A stretch of 64,000 bases of DNA from Brevundimonas variabilis (lineage in GTDB: Bacteria; Pseudomonadota; Alphaproteobacteria; Caulobacterales; Caulobacteraceae). The position numbers and the translations under genes are program-made. This document shows positions 51,939 to 63,541 of the stretch, one piece after another. Under the pieces are notes generated by a model. It did not search any database and was not told the origin of the DNA. It saw only the letters and a list, made by a program, of their open reading frames with translations. Each line of letters opens with the position of its first letter. Positions within the stretch are counted from its first letter, which is position 1. The DNA lies in NCBI RefSeq assembly GCF_014199945.1, contig NZ_JACHOR010000004.1:62001-126000 (forward strand). Reading direction: 5' to 3'.

Positions 51939-54089
51939 CTAATGGGTCATCACGATCCGGATGTCGCCGACCTTGTTTGTCGGCATGACCACCACCTGAT
52001 CGCCGAGCCGCTGGAACGCCAGATCGACGCAGGCATCTCCGACCGCCAGGCCCGTGACCGACAGCCGGTCGATGCCGACTGGCAACGTCGGGCTTGCGAT
52101 CTGCACTGTCCGTTCGAAGGCGTCGATGCTCAGCCCCAGTGACGCCTGCAGCATCAGGAAGACCGAGCCCGCCGCCCAGGCCTGGGGGATACAGGCCACC
52201 GGATAGGCGATCGGCGGTTCGCCTGCCTCCCGGTCAAACCCGCAGAAGAGTTCCGGCAGGCGCATCTGGAAATGGGTGGCGGCCGCGTAGAGTTCGCCCA
52301 GGATCAGGGCCGCTGCGTCCCGCTCGCCATACAGGGCCATGCCGGCAACCCCCAGCGCCGTGTCGTGCGGCCAGACCGAGCCATTGTGATAGCTCATCGG
52401 ATTGAAGCGGGCCTGGCCCCTGGCCAGGGTCCGCAGGCCCCAGCCCGTCCGGAATTCGCCGGACAGCAATCGTGCCGACACCGCCTGTGCGCGGTCGCAG
52501 GCCGGCAGGCCAGTGAACAGCAGGTGGCCCGCATTCGACCCGATCGACCGGCACTGGGCCCCGTCGCCGTCGAGGGCGATGGCGTAGAAGCCCTCATCCT
52601 CCATCCAGAACCGGTCCTCGACCCGCTGGCGCAGGTCTTCGGCCCTGCCGGCCCAGTCCGCGGTACGGGCGTCGCCCATGCGGGCTCCCAGATCGGCCAT
52701 CGCCCGCCAGGCCGCATAGGCATAGCCCTGGACCTCCAGCAGGGCGACCGGACCCTTTGGAAAGGCCCCGTCGGTGTGGAAGATCGAGTCCTCGGAATCC
52801 TTCCAGCCCTGGTTGGACAGCCCGGTTTCGGCCGCGCGCTGGTAGTCGATCAGGCCATCGCCGTTGCTGTCGCCGTAGTCCCGCATCCATTCGGTCGCGG
52901 CGATCAGGTGCGGCCAGAGCGTCCGGATCAGCTCCAGATCCCCGGTCCGCGTTGCATAGGCTCCGGCCAGGGCCACGAACAGACAGGTGGTGTCGACACC
53001 GCCGTAGTAGAGGCCGAACGGCACTTCGTGCAGCGCGCTCATCTCGCCGCCGCGGGTCTCGTGCATGATCTTGCCGGGCTGGCTGTCGCGGAAGGCCGAG
53101 GTCTCGGTGGCCTGGCGCGCCGCCAGATAGGACAGCACGCCCCTGGCCAGGGACGGATCCAGCCACAGCATCTGCCACGCTGAAAGAATGCCGTCGCGGC
53201 CGAACGGGGTCGAGAACCAGGGCACGCCGGCATAGGGATAGGGGCCCGTCGGCAGGTCGCTGGTCAGCAGGGCCATGTCGGCCCGCGACTGGTCCAGCCA
53301 CTGGTTGAAGCGGGGACTGCGGGGCCCGCGCACGGAGGCTCCGCGACGACGACGCGCCCGCATGGCCATCCGCGCTGCCACGGCGTTGGCGCGCCAGCGG
53401 GTCTGGTCGGGCGTGTCGGCCGGGACCGGGCCGCATTCAATGAACAGGTTTAGCCGCTTTCCGGTGGGCAGGCTGAACAGGAACTCCGCGCGGCTGGCGG
53501 TCAGGCGGGCCGGGGGCTCCGAGAAGGAAAGGGTGCTGGTGCGAACGACGTCATCCAGGCCCGTGTAGCGGAAGGTCACGCGCCGCCCGTCGTGGGTCGG
53601 TGTCTCTGCCCTGCCGCTGCGCTGGCGCAGGGTGCCACGCACCTGGAAGATGTCCGCGAAATCGGCCCCGAACTCGAAGGCGACCGGCAGCAACACGTCT
53701 TCCATGCCATGGTTGACCATCTGCACCCGTTCGAACATCCGCCGGTTCCAGACGAACCGCCGGCGTTCGACATGCATCACGCCCGCAGGCGCGGACCGGC
53801 CGCCCATCGGCGGCAGGGGGCGGTTCGTCGAGTGGCAGGTGAAGAAGACGTTGTCGCGGGATGCGCCCGAGCTCAGCCGCGATGGGCGCGCGCCACCCAC
53901 GGTCATGACCAGCCGCGACAGGATACGGGTGTCCTGATCGAACAGGCCATCGGCCCCGCCCTTCAAGTCACCCCAGCCATCGGCCACAAGAAAAGTGTCG
54001 CGGTCCTTCAGCGCCAGCAGCCGCTCCAGCCCTTCGTTGCCGGAGGCCTCTGCAGCCGTGGTCTGCACCGAATAGCCGTCGTCCATCAC
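51939..54089 (-). CDS. Amylo-alpha-1,6-glucosidase / glycogen-debranching-like protein
   Basis: A 716-residue cytoplasmic protein. The N-terminal part (about 25-230) is the beta-rich domain of the glycogen-debranching N-terminal family (TFLVADGWGDLKGGADGLFDQDTRILSRL); the C-terminal 450 residues are an (alpha/alpha)6 barrel (PWFSTPFGRDGILSAWQMLWLDPSLARG, DYGDSNGDGLIDYQRAAETGLSNQGWKDSEDS, NGSVWPHDTALG). The family hydrolyses alpha-1,6 branches or related alpha-glucosides. It lies 111 bp after a GT4 glycosyltransferase on the same strand; the two genes are often paired. Together they may build or trim an oligosaccharide such as a compatible solute or storage glucan; not proven. Confidence 0.85.
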   Translation of the reverse strand: MMDDGYSVQTTAAEASGNEGLERLLALKDRDTFLVADGWGDLKGGADGLFDQDTRILSRLVMTVGGARPSRLSSGASRDNVFFTCHSTNRPLPPMGGRSAPAGVMHVERRRFVWNRRMFERVQMVNHGMEDVLLPVAFEFGADFADIFQVRGTLRQRSGRAETPTHDGRRVTFRYTGLDDVVRTSTLSFSEPPARLTASRAEFLFSLPTGKRLNLFIECGPVPADTPDQTRWRANAVAARMAMRARRRRGASVRGPRSPRFNQWLDQSRADMALLTSDLPTGPYPYAGVPWFSTPFGRDGILSAWQMLWLDPSLARGVLSYLAARQATETSAFRDSQPGKIMHETRGGEMSALHEVPFGLYYGGVDTTCLFVALAGAYATRTGDLELIRTLWPHLIAATEWMRDYGDSNGDGLIDYQRAAETGLSNQGWKDSEDSIFHTDGAFPKGPVALLEVQGYAYAAWRAMADLGARMGDARTADWAGRAEDLRQRVEDRFWMEDEGFYAIALDGDGAQCRSIGSNAGHLLFTGLPACDRAQAVSARLLSGEFRTGWGLRTLARGQARFNPMSYHNGSVWPHDTALGVAGMALYGERDAAALILGELYAAATHFQMRLPELFCGFDREAGEPPIAYPVACIPQAWAAGSVFLMLQASLGLSIDAFERTVQIASPTLPVGIDRLSVTGLAVGDACVDLAFQRLGDQVVVMPTNKVGDIRIVMTH

Positions 54090-54160
54090 ATCATTCCGTA
54101 CGCTTACTGGGTGGGGCGGACCCTACAGCCAAATGCGGGGGGATGATGGCGGTTCAGGTA

Positions 54161-54187
54161 TTCCGGTCACTTTAAAGGCGACCGGAA
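54161..54187 (-). repeat. Intercistronic dyad between glycosyltransferase and debranching gene
   Basis: TTCCGGTC and GACCGGAA pair across an 11-base loop containing TTTAAA. There is no T-tract, so it is more likely an mRNA-processing or stability hairpin than a terminator. Confidence 0.4.
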
Positions 54188-54200
54188 GCGTTTCGTCCGG

Positions 54201-55304
54201 TCAGGCGTGGGCGGCGAAGCTGCGGGGTTCGCCGACCACACGCGTGACGGAATCATTGACCGCGACGCCAAACGGTCGCTGGGCCAGCAGGTCGCCATAG
54301 ACGTCGAGATACCGTCGGGCCATGGCGGCGGCCGAGAACCGCTGCTCGAACCGGTCGCGAATGGCCGAGCGATCCAGCAGATGGGCCCGGCCGGCTGCCT
54401 CGACCGCCGCATCCATCGTGTCGACGAGGAAGCCGGTGGTCCCGTCCTCGATGATCTCGGTGGTCGAGCCACATTTGAAGGCGATGACCGGCGTGCCGCA
54501 GGCCATGGCCTCGATCATCACCAGACCAAAAGGCTCGGGCCAGTCGATCGGGAACAGCAGGGCGTCGGCCTTGCCGAGGAACTCGGACTTCTGGTGATCA
54601 CCGATCTCGCCGACGAATTCGATCAGCGGATTGGCCAGCAGGGGTTTGATCTTTGTCTCGTAATAGACCTTGTCGGCCGCATCGACCTTGGCCGCGATCT
54701 TCAGCGGCTTGCCCAGTTTCAGGGCGATCTCGATGGCGCGGTCGGGGCGCTTCTCCGGCGAGATCCGGCCGAGGAAGGCCAGATAGCCGTCCGACTTCGG
54801 CGCAAACCGGTAGAGCTCCTCGGGCATGCCGTGGTGAACCGTCGCCCGCCAGTTGGCAAAGGCCAGGGGCTTTCGCTGGTCGTCCGAGATCGAGACCAGG
54901 CCGAACTCGGGCCAGCGCTCATAGACCGGGGCCAGATCCTTCATGTCCAGACGGCCGTGCAGGGTCGTGATCGTCTTGTCCGCGAACCGGCCGAACATCG
55001 GGAAGTGGATCATGTCGGTGTGGAAGTGGATGACGTCGAATTCCTCGGCGCGCTCCAGGACCTCGCCCAGCATCGACAGATGGGCGGCCAGGTCGGACTT
55101 CAGCGGCGCCGGATCCAGACGGATCGCCTGATCGCGCACAGGTATAAGTCGAGCGCGGGTCCGGGCCTCGGCGCTGGCGAACAGGGTCACGTCATGGCCC
55201 AGGTCGACAAGGGCGTCGGTCAGGTGCGCGACAACGCGCTCGGTCCCGCCGTACAGCTTGGGCGGAACGGCTTCATAGAGGGGAGTAACCTGGGCAATTT
55301 TCAT
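54201..55304 (-). CDS. Glycosyltransferase family 4
   Basis: GT-B fold retaining glycosyltransferase, 367 residues, cytoplasmic. N-terminal acceptor domain with KLYGGTERVVAHLTDALVDLGHDVTLFA (about 16-43) and a C-terminal donor domain with LGRISPEKRPDRAIEIA and the EX7E motif in EPFGLVMIEAMACGTPVIAF. Donor and acceptor are unknown. Neighbour of the debranching-like enzyme, which is transcribed next; the pair resembles clusters for trehalose-like or glucosyl storage compounds. No membrane segment. The ATG is well supported by the conserved N-terminus (KIAQVTPLYE). Confidence 0.88.
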   Translation of the reverse strand: MKIAQVTPLYEAVPPKLYGGTERVVAHLTDALVDLGHDVTLFASAEARTRARLIPVRDQAIRLDPAPLKSDLAAHLSMLGEVLERAEEFDVIHFHTDMIHFPMFGRFADKTITTLHGRLDMKDLAPVYERWPEFGLVSISDDQRKPLAFANWRATVHHGMPEELYRFAPKSDGYLAFLGRISPEKRPDRAIEIALKLGKPLKIAAKVDAADKVYYETKIKPLLANPLIEFVGEIGDHQKSEFLGKADALLFPIDWPEPFGLVMIEAMACGTPVIAFKCGSTTEIIEDGTTGFLVDTMDAAVEAAGRAHLLDRSAIRDRFEQRFSAAAMARRYLDVYGDLLAQRPFGVAVNDSVTRVVGEPRSFAAHA

Positions 55305-55361
55305 GGTGTGGGTCCCTGCGCGTCGACGTGCGCCCGTGCTCCCAAACTCGCGTCAGATCAA

Positions 55362-56948
55362 TCAGTTCCCTGTGAGCACCGTCCGCTGTGACACATAGCG
55401 TGTTTTATCGGATCGCCGCAGCAGCGCCGTCGTTCCGATGGCCAGCGTGGCGGGGAGCAGCGCCCAGATCATGCCCGCGATGGCCAGGCCTGTGGCGGCG
55501 GCCCAGAACGCCTGGACGATGAACTCGGCCAGGCCGATCAGCACCGACCCGCGCTTGTTCTGGTTGAATGCCTTGCGTTTCTCCGGCCGCTGTTGCCACA
55601 GCTGGATCAGGCCGGAGGATCCGGCGGAACACACACAGCCGACCGCGACGATCAGGGCCGCCAGCGGTGACATGAAGGCAAAGCCCGTCAGCGCCAGCGC
55701 GGTAAGCGCCAGGGTGGGCACGAGCGCGGCCATCAGCTTGGCGCGATCGGCCGCGGCCCGGTTGATCGGCGCGCACCCCAGAAGGTCCGGGCTGTCCTCG
55801 GCCGAGATGATGATCCAGGCGAAATTGCCGGCCAGCTGTCCGGCCATGACCACGATGGCCGCGCCCCCGATGGCGGCGGACGCGCCGCTGGAGGCGTCCC
55901 GGAACATGATGAAGCCCAGCGGCAGCAGATAGATCAGCCGCAGCACCACCTGACTGACCAGCTGCGGGTCGCGGGCCAGCAGGCGCAGTTCCTTGCGGAT
56001 CATGACCCGGGTCATGCCCTCGGCGAACGGCTTGTCGGCTCCGGCGCGCGGAGGGGGCGGGGCCTTGCCGCCGGCGGCCTCGGTTGCATTCGCCGCGAAC
56101 CGGGGCGCCAGGCCGATGCTGACGGCCGCGAAACCGGCCACGGCAATCCCGCCGAGAACCAGAAGGGCCATCAGGTCGCCGGTCAGGGCCTGAACCGGCC
56201 AGGACAGGGGCTGGCCGGCTTCGAACAGGCCGGTGTCCAGCACACCGCGAAGGCTGGCATACAGGGGGCCGGGGCCATCGTCCTCGTCCCCCGGACGGGT
56301 CAGGTTCCACATCTGGCTGGCCAGGAAGGCGAGGCCGCCGGTCACGCCCGCCAGGATCTGGGCCACGGTGCGGGTCGCGCGCGGGCCGATGGCGGCAAAC
56401 AGCCCCAGCGTCAGCATGATGCCGAGGGTCGTCGCCACCATGGCCATGGCCAGCAGCAGCACATAGAGCCCCAGCCACTCGGGCCGCCCCAGCACACTGG
56501 CCGTCACGATGAAGGGAGTGGCGAGCGCCGCATAGAGCATGACGGTCACCAGGGCGATCGACACCGCCCGCACCGTCAGCACGACGCGCGGCTTCAGGGG
56601 CGAGGACATCAGCAGGTCCAGGTCGCGCCGTTCGAACAGGGCCTGGACGCTCATGTTGATGGCCTGGGACAGCATCAGGGTGAACAGGGCCAGTGTGCCC
56701 CCCGTGACGATCAGGGCCACCAATGGTGTCTCGGGCAGGGGGAACCGTGCGGCGAGGAAACCGAACCCGATGCCGCCGATCGCGATCACGGCCATGCCGA
56801 AGATCGCCAGGCCGATCAGGACGATCTGGCTGGCCCCCTTTTTCGCCTTCTTGCCGTCGGCGGTCGGCTGCTCCATTCCGCGCAGGCCCATCCGCATCTC
56901 GTGCGCCAGTAGCCAGATCGCCGATCCGGCGGGCAGGAACCGCATCAT
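55362..56948 (-). CDS. ABC transporter permease (ABC-2-like exporter)
   Basis: A 528-residue integral membrane protein with about twelve predicted hydrophobic segments in two halves separated by a hydrophilic loop (about 285-310, GGKAPPPPRAGADKPFAEG). Its N-terminus is cytoplasmic with HEMRMGLRG, similar to large exporter permeases paired with a CcmA-like ATPase. The ATG overlaps the ATPase stop by 4 bp (ATGA), so the two form one transporter. Substrate unknown; direction probably export. Sequence motifs are weak, so the call rests on topology and operon. Confidence 0.8.
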   Translation of the reverse strand: MMRFLPAGSAIWLLAHEMRMGLRGMEQPTADGKKAKKGASQIVLIGLAIFGMAVIAIGGIGFGFLAARFPLPETPLVALIVTGGTLALFTLMLSQAINMSVQALFERRDLDLLMSSPLKPRVVLTVRAVSIALVTVMLYAALATPFIVTASVLGRPEWLGLYVLLLAMAMVATTLGIMLTLGLFAAIGPRATRTVAQILAGVTGGLAFLASQMWNLTRPGDEDDGPGPLYASLRGVLDTGLFEAGQPLSWPVQALTGDLMALLVLGGIAVAGFAAVSIGLAPRFAANATEAAGGKAPPPPRAGADKPFAEGMTRVMIRKELRLLARDPQLVSQVVLRLIYLLPLGFIMFRDASSGASAAIGGAAIVVMAGQLAGNFAWIIISAEDSPDLLGCAPINRAAADRAKLMAALVPTLALTALALTGFAFMSPLAALIVAVGCVCSAGSSGLIQLWQQRPEKRKAFNQNKRGSVLIGLAEFIVQAFWAAATGLAIAGMIWALLPATLAIGTTALLRRSDKTRYVSQRTVLTGN

Positions 56949-57685
56949 GGCGCGTCGGTCCCAACCAGATCGAGGAAGACGTCCTCCAGCGTCCGGCCCT
57001 CGCGGCCCGAGCGGGTGCGCAGCTCGTCCAGGGTGCCTTCGGCCAGCAGCCTGCCCGACTGGATGATGCCGATCCGGTCCGACATCCGCTCGGCGACATC
57101 GAGGATATGGGTGGTCAGGATGACGGTAGCCCCGGCCTCGACGCGGGCCTGCAGCAGGTCCTTGACCTGACGGGCCATGGCGGCGTCCAGCCCGGTCAGG
57201 GGCTCGTCCAGCATCAGCAGTTTCGGATCATGGATCAGGGCCCCGGCCAGGGCCGCCTTCTGCTTCATGCCGCGCGAAAAGCCCTCGCAGCGTTCGGCCC
57301 GGTGCTCCCACAGGGCCAGCCATTCCAGCAGTTCCTGGGCCTTGGCCCGCGCGGACTTGGCGTCCACGCCCCAAAGGCCGGCGACGAACTCCAGATATTC
57401 CATCGGGGTCAGCTTGTCGTAGAGCATCGGCTCGTCCGGCAGCCATGCCACCATCCGCTTGGCCGCGACCGGATCGGCCAGGGCATCGACCCCGAAGATG
57501 CGGATCGACCCGGCCCCCGGCTGAGTCAGCCCGGCCACCATCCGCAGCGTCGTCGTCTTGCCCGCGCCATTGGGCCCAAGCAGGGCATAGAGCTCGCCGG
57601 CCCTCACCGTCAGGTCCAGATTGTCCACCGCCGGCCGCGTGAAAACCTTCCGCAGACCGCGGACTTCCAGCGCGCTCTCAACCAT
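56945..57685 (-). CDS. ABC transporter ATP-binding protein
   Basis: Nucleotide-binding subunit of 246 residues. Seen: Walker A GPNGAGKTT (37-45), Q-loop replaced by the WLPDEPMLYDKLT segment, signature FSRGMKQKAALA, Walker B LLMLDEPLTGLD and H-loop TTHI. The pattern is that of CcmA/DrrA-type exporters. A longer frame begins 57 bp upstream, but the ATG at MVESALEV fits the family start. First gene of the two-gene exporter, 86 bp after ccrM on the same strand; cotranscription with ccrM is possible but no evidence either way is visible. Confidence 0.92.
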   Translation of the reverse strand: MVESALEVRGLRKVFTRPAVDNLDLTVRAGELYALLGPNGAGKTTTLRMVAGLTQPGAGSIRIFGVDALADPVAAKRMVAWLPDEPMLYDKLTPMEYLEFVAGLWGVDAKSARAKAQELLEWLALWEHRAERCEGFSRGMKQKAALAGALIHDPKLLMLDEPLTGLDAAMARQVKDLLQARVEAGATVILTTHILDVAERMSDRIGIIQSGRLLAEGTLDELRTRSGREGRTLEDVFLDLVGTDAP

Positions 57686-57771
57686 GACTCGATCCCCTGA
57701 CTTACGCGCAGCGATGGTGACGGCGGGGCAGGGCGGGGTCAAATGACTCCGGTGTCATGGAGCGCGTTTTG

Positions 57772-60374
<2,603 letters not shown>

Positions 60375-60404
<30 letters not shown>

Positions 60405-60810
60405 GCCCCGGGGCTTTCGTCATCCTCCGGCGAAGCGCAGCGGAGACCGGGGGACCCAGCGGTGCCGAAGGCGATCTTTTCAACCGCGCAGTGTCCGCGA
60501 CAGGGTCGCGCGTTCGCGCGCCGCTGGGTTCTCCGGTCGCTGCGCGCCGGACAATGACGAACACGGAGGGATGCGATGGTGCTGCCGGGCCTGCTGGAAG
60601 CGCTGGCGTGAGCCCCGGGGCTTTCGTCATCCTCCGGCGAAGCGCAGCGAAGACCAGGGCTTTCGTCATCCTCCGGCGAAGCGCAGCGGAGACCGGGGGA
60701 CCCAGCGGTGCCGAAGGCGATCTTTTCACCCACGCTGTGTCCGCGACAGGGTCGCGCGTTCGCGCGCCGCTGGGTTCCCCGGTCGCTGCGCGCCGGAGAA
60801 TGACGAAGGC
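60375..60810. repeat. Tandemly duplicated family D palindromic repeat in the murC-murB gap
   Basis: Two units of about 200 bp. Each has a left arm CGTCATCCTCCGGCGAAGCG running into GACCCAGCGG, a middle ending TCGCGCGTTCGCGCG, and a right arm CCGCTGGGTT-CCCGGTCGCTGCGCGCCGG-AATGACGA that is the inverse of the left. Unit 2 also repeats the left arm once more (60625 and 60660). The duplication starts inside murC: CTGCCGGGCC through GGCGTGAGCCCC of the gene's end recurs at 60583-60616. The region holds no gene. Confidence 0.92.
60576..60611 (+). pseudogene. Duplicated murC tail as an 11-codon mini-frame
   Basis: ATG-GTG followed by codons LPGLLEALA and TGA reproduces the last residues of MurC (LPGQLEALA, one substitution). 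A GGAGG lies 5 bp upstream, by chance or as part of the repeat. It is a by-product of the tandem duplication and no function is proposed. Confidence 0.75.
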
Positions 60811-60815
60811 GGGGG

Positions 60816-61736
60816 ATGCGCATGACCTGGCGTAACACCCTTCCCACCGTGCGTGGCAAGCTGCTGCGAGACGAACCGCTGGCCCCGTTCACCTGGTTCC
60901 GGGTCGGAGGCGCGGCCGATGTGCTGTTCATCCCGGCCGATGCGGAAGACCTTGCGGACTTCCTGAAGGCGATCGCCCCCAACGTGCCGCTGACGGTGCT
61001 GGGCGTCGGGTCCAATGTCATCGTGCGCGACGGCGGCGTCGAGGGTGTGGTGATCCGGCTGGCGGGCCGGGCCTTTGCCGGGATCGCCGTCGACGGCCAG
61101 ACCCTGACCGTCGGGGCCGGTGCGCTGGACGCCATGGTCGCAAAGGCCTCGGCGAAGGCCGGCATCGCCGGGCTGGAGTTCCTTGCGGGCATCCCCGGCA
61201 CCATCGGCGGGGCCCTGACCATGAATGCGGGCTGCTATGGCTCCGAGACGAAGGACGTCCTGGTCTCGGCCCGGGGTCTGACCCGCAACGGCCAGAGGGT
61301 CGACTATGACCTGGCCGATTTCGGCTACACCTATCGCCATTCCGAGGCCCCGGCCGACATCCTGTGGCTCGAGGCCGTGTTCCGGGGTCAGCCGGACGAC
61401 CCGGACGCCGTCATGGCCCGGATCGAGGCGATCACCGCCCGGCGCGAGACCACCCAGCCGATTCGAGAAAAGACCGGCGGCTCGACCTTCAAGAACCCGC
61501 CCGGCCATTCATCGTGGAAGCTGGTCGACGAGGCGGGCTGGCGCGGGCGGCTGCATGCCGTGACGGGCGGCGGGGCGATGTTCAGCGACCTGCATTCCAA
61601 CTTCATGATCAATCCCGGCGAGGCGACCGCCGCCGACATCGAGGGCCTGGGCGAGGCTGTCCGCGCCGATGTGCTGGCAAAGACCGGCGTCCAGCTGGAC
61701 TGGGAGATCAAGCGGATCGGACGTCCGGCGGATTGA
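60816..61736 (+). CDS. murB: UDP-N-acetylenolpyruvoylglucosamine reductase
   Basis: FAD enzyme that reduces UDP-GlcNAc-enolpyruvate to UDP-MurNAc with NADPH; 306 residues. Seen: FAD-binding [41 protein letters not shown], the catalytic Ser in [23 protein letters not shown], and [16 protein letters not shown]. The absence of the long Tyr loop of E. coli MurB places it with the type II-like short forms. An ATG two codons downstream is an alternative start. The GGGGG just before the start lies at the end of the repeat, so the ribosome-binding site is supplied by repeat sequence. Confidence 0.95.
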   Translation: MRMTWRNTLPTVRGKLLRDEPLAPFTWFRVGGAADVLFIPADAEDLADFLKAIAPNVPLTVLGVGSNVIVRDGGVEGVVIRLAGRAFAGIAVDGQTLTVGAGALDAMVAKASAKAGIAGLEFLAGIPGTIGGALTMNAGCYGSETKDVLVSARGLTRNGQRVDYDLADFGYTYRHSEAPADILWLEAVFRGQPDDPDAVMARIEAITARRETTQPIREKTGGSTFKNPPGHSSWKLVDEAGWRGRLHAVTGGGAMFSDLHSNFMINPGEATAADIEGLGEAVRADVLAKTGVQLDWEIKRIGRPAD

Positions 61737-61755
61737 ATTCGAGCAGGGTCTGACT

Positions 61756-62064
61756 ATGATGACCAACATGTCATCGAACGCTTCAAATCCGACCTGGTCG
61801 GTCGCCGAGGCCAAGGCGCGGTTCAGCGAAGTCGTCCTGCGCGCCAGGGCCGGAGAACCCCAGCGGGTGAGCCGCTATGGCAAGGACGAGGTCGTCGTCG
61901 TTTCGATCGACGACTGGAACGCCATGTCGGATCGCCAGAATGCGTCCGCGGTAAAGCCGCGTGGCAGTCTGCTGGACCTGTTCGAACCCCTCCGCGGCTC
62001 CGGCCTCGTGCTGGAGCGCGCGCCCGGTGGTGCCAGGACGCCCCCGTTCGGGGATGACGATTGA
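61756..62064 (+). CDS. Phd/YefM-type antitoxin
   Basis: Antitoxin of 102 residues in a type II toxin-antitoxin pair. N-terminal Phd/YefM DNA-binding fold (about 12-55): TWSVAEAKARFSEVVLRARAGEPQRVSRYGKDEVVVVSIDDWNAM, the usual pattern. The C-terminal half (SLLDLFEPLRGSGLVLERAPGG) should wrap the toxin, ending in an acidic DDD. It starts 20 bp after murB (a second ATG follows directly) and overlaps the toxin start by 4 bp. It would also repress its own transcription. Its position between murB and ddl is unusual. Confidence 0.88.
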   Translation: MMTNMSSNASNPTWSVAEAKARFSEVVLRARAGEPQRVSRYGKDEVVVVSIDDWNAMSDRQNASAVKPRGSLLDLFEPLRGSGLVLERAPGGARTPPFGDDD

Positions 62065-62486
62065 GGTATCTTCTCGATACCGTCGCCATTTCGGACTTCA
62101 CCAAGATACCGGGAAATCCGGGCGTGACCGCATGGATCGGGTCGGTAGACGAAGACGATACCTTTCTGAGTGTCGGCGTTGTCGCCGAGCTACGCCTCGG
62201 CATCCAGAACCGGAGCGTGAACAGGCACGGCATCGATCTCGAGGCCTGGCTCAGCCAGAAACTTCTGCCGCGATTTGCCGGCCGGATCATCGGCGTTGAT
62301 CCCATGGTCGCGGATGTGTGGGGCCGCAATCTGCATTTCCTGCGCGCGGCCGGTCGCGTGGACTATGTGGTCGATGCCCTGATCGCGGCGACGGCTCGCG
62401 TTCATGGACTGGTCGTCGTGACGCGCAATGTTCGCGACTTCGCGCCGCTTGGCGTGGATGTCCTGAACCCCTGGACGGACGAGTAG
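62061..62486 (+). CDS. vapC: PIN-domain toxin, VapC family
   Basis: Putative Mg-dependent ribonuclease toxin of 141 residues. The acidic PIN residues are in place: Asp6 (YLLDT), Glu43 (VVAELRLG), Asp105 (VVDALIAATA) and Asp126 (TRNVRDF). Typical targets are tRNAs or rRNA, not predictable here. The start is TTG overlapping the antitoxin TGA (TTGA), giving coupled, probably inefficient toxin translation. PIN toxins paired with Phd-type antitoxins are common in alphaproteobacteria. About 120 bp separate it from ddl, with no evident promoter. Confidence 0.9.
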   Translation: MRYLLDTVAISDFTKIPGNPGVTAWIGSVDEDDTFLSVGVVAELRLGIQNRSVNRHGIDLEAWLSQKLLPRFAGRIIGVDPMVADVWGRNLHFLRAAGRVDYVVDALIAATARVHGLVVVTRNVRDFAPLGVDVLNPWTDE

Positions 62487-62605
62487 GGGCGAAGTCATCG
62501 CCGCTTTTCACAAATTTATCCGCGGCCGACCATCTCTTGGTTAAGGCTTCTTAACCCTCCCGGAGGCAATCGGGTGCGGGGCATCAAGGACGCCCGGAGC
62601 CGATC

Positions 62606-63541
62606 ATGACCCGCCCGATTTCAGATCTTCACGTCGCCGTCCTGATGGGCGGGCTGTCGTCCGAGCGCGCGGTCTCGCTGTCGTCGGGCAAGCAGTGTGC
62701 CGATGCGCTGGAGGGGCAGGTCGCCCGGGTCACGCGCGTCGATGCCGGGCGCGACCTGGCCCAGGTGCTGGCCGCCCTGAAGCCCGATGTCGTCTTCAAT
62801 GCCCTGCACGGCGACTGGGGCGAGGACGGCTGCGTCCAGGGCATCCTGGAAACATTGCAGATTCCCTATACCCACTCCGGCCTGCTGGCCTCGGCGATCA
62901 CCATGGACAAGGACAAGTCCAAGGCCGTGCTGCGCGCCGCCGGGATCAACGTGCCGGGCGGCGGCCTGTTCGACCGCCATGCCGTGGCCCGCGGTCACGT
63001 CATTGCGCCACCCTATATCGTCAAGCCCAATGCCGAGGGCTCCTCGGTCGGGGTCTATCGCGTGCTGGAGGGCGAAGTCCCCGTCGCCGCCGTCGGGGCC
63101 GACGACTGGGCCTATGGCGAGCAGGTGATGGTCGAACCCTTCATCCCCGGCAAGGAACTGGCCGTCACCGTCATCGGCGAGGCGACCGGCCCCCGGGCCC
63201 TGACGGTCACCGACATCACCCCGGTCAAGGGCTTCTACGACTACGAGGCCAAATACGCTGCCGGCGGATCGATCCACAAACTGCCCGCCGAGCTGCCGCC
63301 CGCCGTCTTCGAGACGGCGCTGCGTCAGTCGGAGCTGGCTCACACGGCGCTGGGCTGCCGGGGAATCTCGCGATCCGACTTCCGTTATGACGATGTTAAG
63401 GACGATCTCGTTCTTCTGGAGGTCAACACCCAGCCCGGCATGACGCCAACCTCGCTCGCCCCCGAGCAGGCCGCGTTCGTCGGGATGGATTACAAAGCCC
63501 TTGTTCGCTGGATCGTGGAGGACGCCTCATGCCCGCGGTAG
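62606..63541 (+). CDS. ddl: D-alanine-D-alanine ligase
   Basis: ATP-grasp ligase making D-Ala-D-Ala for peptidoglycan, 311 residues. Seen: VLMGGLSSERAVSLSSG (12-28), ALHGDWGEDGCVQGILE, TMDKDKSKAVLRAAGI, VKPNAEGSSVGV and the metal/ATP site DLVLLEVNTQPGMTPTSL. Like other alphaproteobacterial copies in the division cluster it is of the DdlB kind. It overlaps ftsQ by 13 bp, so the two are coupled. GCCCGGAGCC upstream of the ATG contains a weak GGAG. Confidence 0.96.
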   Translation: MTRPISDLHVAVLMGGLSSERAVSLSSGKQCADALEGQVARVTRVDAGRDLAQVLAALKPDVVFNALHGDWGEDGCVQGILETLQIPYTHSGLLASAITMDKDKSKAVLRAAGINVPGGGLFDRHAVARGHVIAPPYIVKPNAEGSSVGVYRVLEGEVPVAAVGADDWAYGEQVMVEPFIPGKELAVTVIGEATGPRALTVTDITPVKGFYDYEAKYAAGGSIHKLPAELPPAVFETALRQSELAHTALGCRGISRSDFRYDDVKDDLVLLEVNTQPGMTPTSLAPEQAAFVGMDYKALVRWIVEDASCPR

